A stretch of DNA of 64,000 nucleotides from Streptomyces fulvoviolaceus (GTDB lineage Bacteria > Actinomycetota > Actinomycetes > Streptomycetales > Streptomycetaceae): positions 1 through 64,000 of the forward strand of contig NZ_JOEY01000044.1 in the NCBI RefSeq assembly GCF_000718165.1, read 5' to 3'. Both the position numbers and the translations under genes were made by a program. Shown piece after piece: positions 59,119 through 64,000 of the stretch. The stretch's first letter is position 1; each line of letters starts with the position of its first letter. The notes under the pieces are model-generated. The model ran no database searches and had not been told where the DNA came from. It was given only the letters and a program-made list of their open reading frames with translations.

Positions 59119-60041
59119 CACTGCAGGCCCTTCAGGTACGAGCCGACACGCTCCCGGTCCCAGACGCCGTCAGCGACGACCAGTCGGTAGCGGTAGGCGA
59201 AGGACTCTCCCGGCGGCAGCTCGAACTCCTCGAAGAACGCCCAGGAGAACGCGACGGTCGGGAACGGTTCGGAGCGCACGAACCAGTGCGACTCGTGGAT
59301 CGCGCTCTGCCCGTCGAGGTTCTCGGGCGCGTGGGCGAAGACGAGCGTGGAGTGGCCGTCGACGTCGTCGTGCTCGGTGGTGAAGGCGAGCCACGGGCTC
59401 TGGCTGCCCATCAGCTTGTCGGCGTCCGCGTCGGCGTCCGGGGCGAAGACGGCGCCGCCGGTGAAGTCGCGCGGGCCGCGCCACTGCAGGCCGGTGTACC
59501 CGGCCATCTCACGGCCCGCGGTGGTCGGCGAGCCGAAGGCCAGGGGCTCGTCGCGGAGGTTGGTGAGACTGATCGACCAGTCGAGCGCCCAGGCGCCGGC
59601 CTCCTCGTCGACCGAGTGCACGGCCAGCCCGCGCACCTCGCGCGCCCACTCCGCGCCGCCGTTCTCCACCCAGGTGAGCTCCTCGGTCAGGGCCACCCGG
59701 TCGTCCTCGACCGTCAGCTCGGGGAAGCCGTCGTGCCGCATCGAGCCGACGCGCTCCGGGATCGACAGGTAACCCTGGCCGTGCACATAGCAGTTGCCGC
59801 CCCAGAAGTTCTGCCCGGACAGATGACTCGCCGTCATCTGCAGACCCTTGTGCCAGCGGTGGTCATTGGGCCGGTAGCCGGTGACCGTGCGTCCGGCGAG
59901 CGTGCGCACCGGGTGCGCGTACGGCTTACGGGACTCGAAGGCCTCGGGGTCGGGGCGGTAGACGTAGCGGAGGATCTCCGTGCCGTTCGCCGCCGCGACC
60001 GCGATGTGCTCGCCGTGGACGTGACTGACTCGGATGCTCAT
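59115..60041 (-). CDS. DUF6807 (PmoA-like) family protein
   Basis: A 308-residue beta-rich protein. Diagnostic segments are GYRPNDHRWHKGLQMTASHL and GQNFWGGNCYVHGQGYL at residues about 55-90, then SPTTAGREMAGYTGLQWRGP and RSEPFPTVAFSWAFFEEFEL. This matches the DUF6807 group, once labelled methane oxygenase PmoA by error; its members sit in sugar catabolic operons with Gfo/Idh dehydrogenases, and conserved His residues suggest a lyase or isomerase role. Its ATG overlaps the upstream stop (ATGA), so translation is coupled. Catalytic role unproven. Confidence 0.83.
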   Translation of the reverse strand: MSIRVSHVHGEHIAVAAANGTEILRYVYRPDPEAFESRKPYAHPVRTLAGRTVTGYRPNDHRWHKGLQMTASHLSGQNFWGGNCYVHGQGYLSIPERVGSMRHDGFPELTVEDDRVALTEELTWVENGGAEWAREVRGLAVHSVDEEAGAWALDWSISLTNLRDEPLAFGSPTTAGREMAGYTGLQWRGPRDFTGGAVFAPDADADADKLMGSQSPWLAFTTEHDDVDGHSTLVFAHAPENLDGQSAIHESHWFVRSEPFPTVAFSWAFFEEFELPPGESFAYRYRLVVADGVWDRERVGSYLKGLQW

Positions 60042-61147
60042 GCGCGCTCCTTGGGGGCCCAGTGGGGGTGGTCTCCGTGCATGGCCGGGTAGAAGGGGTC
60101 GCCGGGGGCGATCTCGCCCGCGTGCACCGGGTGACCGGTGAACGCCGCCTTGTAGAGGGCGGCGGCGAACTCGAGGGTGGCGCGGGCCTCGGAACCGCTG
60201 TTCGGCGGCCTGACACCGTTGTCGTACGCATCGAGCAGAGCACCGAGCTGCGCCGTGTGCGAGCTGGGCACGTCCGCCGCGGGGGTGCGCCAGGCGGCGG
60301 CACGTTCGGAGTCGACGTGCGGGGCGGGGGTGTAGACCCAGTCCTCGTTACGGTGCCCGTACAGGTGGGTGAGTTCGACCGTCGCGTCGGCGCAGTCGAT
60401 GCGGATGCGGCTCACCTCGTCCGGGGACAGCACGCTGTTGACGACGGTGGCGAGGGCGCCGTTCTCGAACCGTACGAGGGCCGTGGAGACGTCCTCGCTC
60501 TCGGTGTCGTGCACGAGCCGCGCGGCCATGGCCCTGATCTCCGTCCAGGGGCCGAGCAGGTCCAGCAGCAGGTCGTACTGGTGGATCCCGTGCCCCATCG
60601 TCGGCCCGCCGCCCTCGGTGGACCACTTCCCACGCCACGGTACGGCGTAGTAGGCGGCGTCGCGGTGCCAGGTGGTCTGGCAGTGCGCGACCCGGGGGGC
60701 GCCCAGCTCGCCGCTCGCGATCAGCTCGCGGGCGTGCACCGCGCCGGAGCCGTAGCGGTGCTGGAAGACCACGGAGGCGTACGCCCCGGACGCCTCCTCC
60801 GCCGCCGCGATCTCGTCGTACTCGGCGAGCGACAGGGTCAGCGGCTTCTCGCACAGCACCCAGGCACCGGCCTTCAGCGCGGCGACCGTCTGCCCCCGGT
60901 GCAGGGACGGCGGCGTGCCGATGAGGACGAGGTCGGGCCGTACGGCGTCCAGCATCTCGTCCATCGACGTGAACCCGGCAACCCCATCGCCCGCGAGCTC
61001 CCGGAACGCGTCGAGCCGGCCCTCGTCCACATCGACGGCGGCGACCAGTTCCACCCGCTCCGAGTGGGCTCTGAGCGCGGGCAGGTGGCTGCCGCTGACG
61101 ATGGCACCGGTGCCGACGACGGCGACGCGGCGGCGGGCTGGGGACAT
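60038..61147 (-). CDS. Gfo/Idh/MocA-family oxidoreductase
   Basis: A 369-residue NAD(P)-dependent dehydrogenase. The N-terminal Rossmann fold reads RRVAVVGTGAIVSGSHLPAL with VLCEKPLTLSLAEYDE (the EKP motif, Lys as catalytic residue), and the C-terminal domain has GGGPTMGHGIHQYDLLLDLL, where HxxD-type residues complete the active site. It oxidises a sugar, inositol or related polyol. GAGGAGG lies 6 bases before the ATG. It heads an operon with DUF6807 and cupin genes (ATGA and GTGA overlaps). A LacI-type operator lies in its leader region. Confidence 0.88.
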   Translation of the reverse strand: MSPARRRVAVVGTGAIVSGSHLPALRAHSERVELVAAVDVDEGRLDAFRELAGDGVAGFTSMDEMLDAVRPDLVLIGTPPSLHRGQTVAALKAGAWVLCEKPLTLSLAEYDEIAAAEEASGAYASVVFQHRYGSGAVHARELIASGELGAPRVAHCQTTWHRDAAYYAVPWRGKWSTEGGGPTMGHGIHQYDLLLDLLGPWTEIRAMAARLVHDTESEDVSTALVRFENGALATVVNSVLSPDEVSRIRIDCADATVELTHLYGHRNEDWVYTPAPHVDSERAAAWRTPAADVPSSHTAQLGALLDAYDNGVRPPNSGSEARATLEFAAALYKAAFTGHPVHAGEIAPGDPFYPAMHGDHPHWAPKERA

Positions 61148-61187
61148 GCGGTCCTCCTCGGGCGTCCGACGAGGGACGCCGACGTGC

Positions 61188-61201
61188 AGAAAGCGCTTGC
61201 T
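61188..61201. promoter_or_regulatory. LacI-family operator
   Basis: AGAAAGCGCTTGCT has the palindromic core AAGCGCTT (61191-61198) with matching outer A-T and G-C pairs, the pattern of LacI/GalR-type operators. It lies 41 bases before the Gfo/Idh start, placed to control that operon. The LacI regulator itself is not within this window. Confidence 0.6.
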
Positions 61202-61278
61202 TCTCACGGTCGACCCTAGATCCCCGTCGATCGCCCGAACAAGACCCCGCGCGGTGTTATTGACGAATACACGCAACT

Positions 61279-61323
61279 TGATTGCTTGACTCAAGTAACT
61301 CAAACATGATTGCCTAACTCAAG
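61279..61323. promoter_or_regulatory. 17-bp direct repeat pair with palindromic core
   Basis: TGATTGCTTGACTCAAG (61279-61295) recurs as TGATTGCCTAACTCAAG (61307-61323), start to start 28 bases. The first copy contains the palindrome CTTGACTCAAG (61285-61295). A third, partial copy TAACTCAA lies between. The AT content is unusually high for this genome. The pair lies between the divergent Gfo/Idh and small-peptide operons, so it is probably a regulator-binding array; the regulator is unknown. TTGACT (61286-61291) could also serve as a -35 box. Confidence 0.55.
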
Positions 61324-61383
61324 CAAAGGAACCTGTCGGGCGGCCTGGACCGCCCGCAACCGGACGCAGAGCGGAGTACGGCT

Positions 61384-61518
61384 GTGAGCGCCCTTGCGAC
61401 CTGCTGCTTCATCGCCGCCGCCGCGGCCGGCCCCGCCGCCTTCACCGCCGCGTGGCGCGGATGGGGCCACCACCCGTCCTCGTCCGCATCGAGGCCGACG
61501 TCAGAGAAAGAGGAGTAG
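61384..61518 (+). CDS. 44-aa predicted membrane peptide
   Basis: GTG at 61384, with GGAG 8 bases upstream, opens a 44-codon frame: V-S-A-L-A-T-C-C-F-I-A-A-A-A-A-G-P-A-A-F-T-A-A-W then a charged tail RGWGHHPSSSASRPTSEKEE. The hydrophobic stretch (residues 2-23) can span the membrane. The stop (61516-61518) is 3 bases before the next ATG, and the last codons GAAAGAGGAG are the next gene's ribosome-binding site, so the two are coupled. I know no family. The tight coupling argues it is real. Confidence 0.6.
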   Translation: MSALATCCFIAAAAAGPAAFTAAWRGWGHHPSSSASRPTSEKEE

Positions 61519-61521
61519 ATC

Positions 61522-63609
61522 ATGGGATTTCCGGTGGCGAACCTCGCCGTGGTGCCGCTCGACACCGAGCGCGCGAAGGACCCCGCCGTCACGGGTGCGA
61601 AGGCCGCCAATCTGGCCCGCTCGGCCGTGGCGGCCCTGCCGGTGCTGCCGGGGTTCGTGCTGGTGCCCGCCGACCGGGCGCCCGGCGCGCCCGTCGGGGA
61701 GGAGGCGGTGCGCACCGCCTGGCAGGCACTCGACGGTGCCGGGCAGGCGCTCGTCGTACGGTCCTCCTCCGCCCATGAGGACACCGAGGACTCCTCCATG
61801 GCGGGGCGGTTCGACTCGGTGCTGGACGTGCGCGGGTGGGAGGGGTTCACCACGGCCGTGCAGACCGTGCTGGACTCCGCCCGGCGCGTGCAGCCCCTGC
61901 GGCCGCCCGCGGACGCGCCGCCGGACGACGGGATGGCGGTGCTGGTGCAGCCGATGATGCGCGCGGCCGTCGGGGGTGTGATGTTCACCGCGGACCCGGT
62001 GGCGGGGCGTACCGACCGGCTCCTGGTCAGCGTGGTGGGCGGCGGCCCGGACCAGCTGGTAGACGGCAGCACGCAGGGGGTGCGCTACCAACTGACCCGG
62101 TTCGCCCGGCTGGTGCGGACCGAGCCCGCCGAGCCTCCGGGGCAGCGGCTGCTCACGCACCGGCGGATCACCCGGCTGGTGGCGCTGGCCAAGAAGACCG
62201 AGCGGGTGTTCGGCGGGCCGCAGGACATGGAGTTCGGGTTCGACGCCGCCGGGAAGCTGTGGCTGTTCCAGGCGCGGCCCATCACCGCGATGGCAGCCCG
62301 CCCCGCGCCCGGGGCCCGTCTGCTCGGGCCCGGCCCGGTCGCCGAGACCCTGCCCGGGGTGCTCCAGCCCCTGGAGGAGGATCTGTGGGTGACGCCCATG
62401 TCCCACGGGCTCACGCTCGCCCTGGACATCGCCGGGGCGGCTCCGCGCCGCACCCTGCGCAAGCGGCCGCTGGTCACCACCGTGGACGGACGGGTCGCCG
62501 CGGATCTGCGGCTGCTGGGCGCCGTACCGTCCGCGCATCCGGTCCTGGACTTCATCAACCCGGCGCCGAGCGCACGGCGTGCGGGGGCTGCCTGGCGGGT
62601 CGGCAGGCTGCGGTCCGCGCTGCCGCTCCTCGCGGCCGACCTGATGGCGGACGTCGACCGCGCCCTCGCCGACATCCCCGAGCCCGGGCAGTTGCTCGGC
62701 GGTCAGTTGCTGGACGCCGTCTCGTGGGGCCGGGAGGTGCTGTCCTCCCTGCATGCCCAGGAGTCCCTGGCCGGTGCGCTGCTCGGCCCCGGGTCCGGGG
62801 CCACGGGTGCCGGCGAGGCGCTGGCCGCGCTGGCCGAGGGCCGCTCGCGGGGCATGAGCGAGGAGGCGCTGCTCGCCCGTCACCCGGTTCTCATGGCCCT
62901 GTTGCCGCCCACCCTGGGCGACCTCGCTCCGCTGCCGGGGCACACGGGCTGGACCGCACTGCCACGTGGCGTCGGTGCTCTTCCCGTGCGCGAGGGGCTG
63001 CGGCTGCGGATCCGCTGGGTGCACGAGATGCAGGCGCGGATGGTGCGTGAACTGGCCGGGCGGCTCGGTGCCGGCGAGTGCGCCCCGGGGCTGACCCGGC
63101 TGGCGCTGCTGCGCTGGGAGGAGCTGGTGACGGCGTCGGAGGACGGGGGTCTGCCGGCCGATCTGACCGAGCGGGAGCCCCGGTCCCTGGACGTCGGTCC
63201 GCTGCCCGCCGCCTTCCGGCTGGCCGACGGTCTGCCGGTGGCCGAACTCCCGCCGGGCGCACGGCACTCGGGCGACGGCCAGGGCGCGGGCGGCGGCTTC
63301 GGCACCGGGACTGCCTGGGACGGGCGCGGCGAACGTCCCGAGCACGCGGTCCTGGTGGTCCGCTCCCTCGACCCGGCCCTGGCCCCGGTCCTGCCGGGCC
63401 TTGCCGGACTGGTCGCCGAGACGGGCAGTGCGCTGTCCCATCTGGCGGTGCTGGCCCGCGAGTTCCGCGTGCCGACCGCGGTGGGCGTCCCCGGCGCGGT
63501 GGACCGCTTCCCCGACGGGACGCTCCTCACCGTGGACGGCGGCAGCGGCGCCGTGACCGTGCAGGACGCAGACGAAACCATCACTCACGCAGAGGAGCCG
63601 GCGGCATGA
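61522..63609 (+). CDS. PEP-synthase/Rph-like phosphotransferase-type protein
   Basis: A 695-residue protein. The N-terminal ATP-grasp (PPDK_N) domain, about residues 1-275, has VTGAKAANLARSAVAALPVL, VVRSSSAHEDTEDSSMAGRF, AVLVQPMMRAAVGGVMFTAD and DMEFGFDAAGKLWLFQARPI. A helical middle region follows (about 280-590). The C-terminal mobile His domain has AGLVAETGSALSHLAVLARE then RVPTAVGVPGAV with the phospho-accepting His. There is no TIM-barrel pyruvate domain, so it resembles rifampicin phosphotransferase and other antibiotic- or lipid-modifying Rph-type enzymes more than PEP synthase. GAAAGAGGAG precedes the ATG. It overlaps the next gene (ATGA). Confidence 0.83.
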   Translation: MGFPVANLAVVPLDTERAKDPAVTGAKAANLARSAVAALPVLPGFVLVPADRAPGAPVGEEAVRTAWQALDGAGQALVVRSSSAHEDTEDSSMAGRFDSVLDVRGWEGFTTAVQTVLDSARRVQPLRPPADAPPDDGMAVLVQPMMRAAVGGVMFTADPVAGRTDRLLVSVVGGGPDQLVDGSTQGVRYQLTRFARLVRTEPAEPPGQRLLTHRRITRLVALAKKTERVFGGPQDMEFGFDAAGKLWLFQARPITAMAARPAPGARLLGPGPVAETLPGVLQPLEEDLWVTPMSHGLTLALDIAGAAPRRTLRKRPLVTTVDGRVAADLRLLGAVPSAHPVLDFINPAPSARRAGAAWRVGRLRSALPLLAADLMADVDRALADIPEPGQLLGGQLLDAVSWGREVLSSLHAQESLAGALLGPGSGATGAGEALAALAEGRSRGMSEEALLARHPVLMALLPPTLGDLAPLPGHTGWTALPRGVGALPVREGLRLRIRWVHEMQARMVRELAGRLGAGECAPGLTRLALLRWEELVTASEDGGLPADLTEREPRSLDVGPLPAAFRLADGLPVAELPPGARHSGDGQGAGGGFGTGTAWDGRGERPEHAVLVVRSLDPALAPVLPGLAGLVAETGSALSHLAVLAREFRVPTAVGVPGAVDRFPDGTLLTVDGGSGAVTVQDADETITHAEEPAA

Positions 63610-64000
63610 AGAGTCTGAGGATCGTCGGTTACGCCTTCGGCGGGCTGTCCGCCGTCTACGCCGGCTACTACATGGTGCTCTATCTGACGCGCTGGGAGTG
63701 GCAGCGGGCCATGATGTCCGGGGTCCTGCTGCTGGTGGTCGAGATCTTCCTCGCCACCGTCGTGCTGCTGACCCGTTTCGCCCGCATCGAGGAACGGCTG
63801 GAGCAGTCCGACGCCCGGGTGGAGGAGGTGCGGCAACGGCTGCAGCAGACCCGCGCGCCCCATCCGAACCGGTTCCGCTGGATGGACTCGGCTCAGATGC
63901 AGGAACTGGACGGCACCCAGCACACGTTCGTGTTCGTGCCCGTCCTGATGGCGGCCGGGGCGGCCCTGTCCGGCATCGCGATGGTCATCCAGAAGCTGGC
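63606..64000 (+). CDS. Multi-pass membrane protein, cut by window end
   Basis: The first 131 residues show two N-terminal helices (IVGYAFGGLSAVYAGYYMVL and MMSGVLLLVVEIFLATVVLL), a cytoplasmic coiled-coil segment (RIEERLEQSDARVEEVRQRL), then HTFVFVPVLMAAGAALSGIA as a third helix. The gene runs off the window. ATG overlaps the previous stop (ATGA), so it is coupled to the Rph-like gene and probably forms a functional unit with it. No named family recognised. Confidence 0.75.
   Translation, partial: MKSLRIVGYAFGGLSAVYAGYYMVLYLTRWEWQRAMMSGVLLLVVEIFLATVVLLTRFARIEERLEQSDARVEEVRQRLQQTRAPHPNRFRWMDSAQMQELDGTQHTFVFVPVLMAAGAALSGIAMVIQKL

Noticed and set aside
1..64000. CRISPR arrays, tRNA or rRNA genes, phage or plasmid backbone genes
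   Set aside because: Scanned by eye for regular spacer-repeat patterns, cloverleaf ends and integrase, replication or structural phage genes. None was convincing; only decayed transposon pieces were found.

Overview
The window is a high-GC actinobacterial chromosome segment, almost certainly Streptomyces. Third codon positions are nearly all G or C, GTG and TTG starts are common, and many small gene families typical of Streptomyces are present (DUF6643-like, Rv1733c-like, DUF4865, SHOCT, GlxA, prokaryotic phospholipase A2). No rRNA, tRNA, CRISPR array or replication origin was seen. It reads as ordinary chromosome with accessory patches, not as a phage or plasmid.

Layout. 1-4.9 kb: a decayed IS3-type transposase, then an MHS-type transporter facing a PucR/GAF regulator and a 3-hydroxybutyrate dehydrogenase-like enzyme. 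4.9-14.7 kb: housekeeping and envelope genes (Nudix, apolipoprotein N-acyltransferase, O-antigen-ligase-like protein, racemase homologue, HpnB-like glycosyltransferase, TerD-type protein, MOSC protein). 14.7-23.9 kb: a beta-helix/AAA fusion, a membrane hydrolase overlapping it tail to tail, a DeoR regulator, a ~218-bp inverted-repeat element, a PLP-dependent cysteine synthase homologue and an anti-sigma-type kinase. 24-31 kb: a SHOCT/ABC ATPase/FtsX export operon divergent from a TetR-led cluster (Mn-type cupin, DUF4865, phosphotriesterase-like, DUF1272, frameshifted tautomerase).

31-35 kb: a SUKH protein, a plant-like class II ketol-acid reductoisomerase divergent from an IlvY-type regulator, an RpiB-like isomerase, and a scar where two divergent genes lost their 5' ends. 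35-43 kb: ROK regulator, AlkB, RlmG, a sugar aldolase/SIS isomerase operon with a divergent DeoR regulator, and two DJ-1/PfpI-type proteins. 43-49 kb: a GH15 enzyme and two tandem secreted carboxylesterases. 48.4-51.8 kb: an iron-box-controlled siderophore uptake operon (lipoprotein and two FecCD permeases) with no ATPase. 51.8-55.2 kb: a copper locus with three CsoR-like boxes between a secreted His-rich protein and CopA.

55.2-64 kb: a secreted phospholipase A2, a broken membrane gene abutting a frameshifted IS605-type tnpB, a Gfo/Idh-DUF6807-cupin operon behind a LacI-type operator, and a divergent operon of a 44-residue membrane peptide, a PEP-synthase/Rph-like protein and a membrane protein cut by the window end.

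The most attractive poorly described units are the TetR-cupin-DUF4865-phosphotriesterase-DUF1272-tautomerase cluster, the small peptide/Rph-like/membrane trio at the right end, the plant-type reductoisomerase with its own IlvY, and the beta-helix/CbxX ATPase. All functions are read from sequence and memory of families; no search was run.
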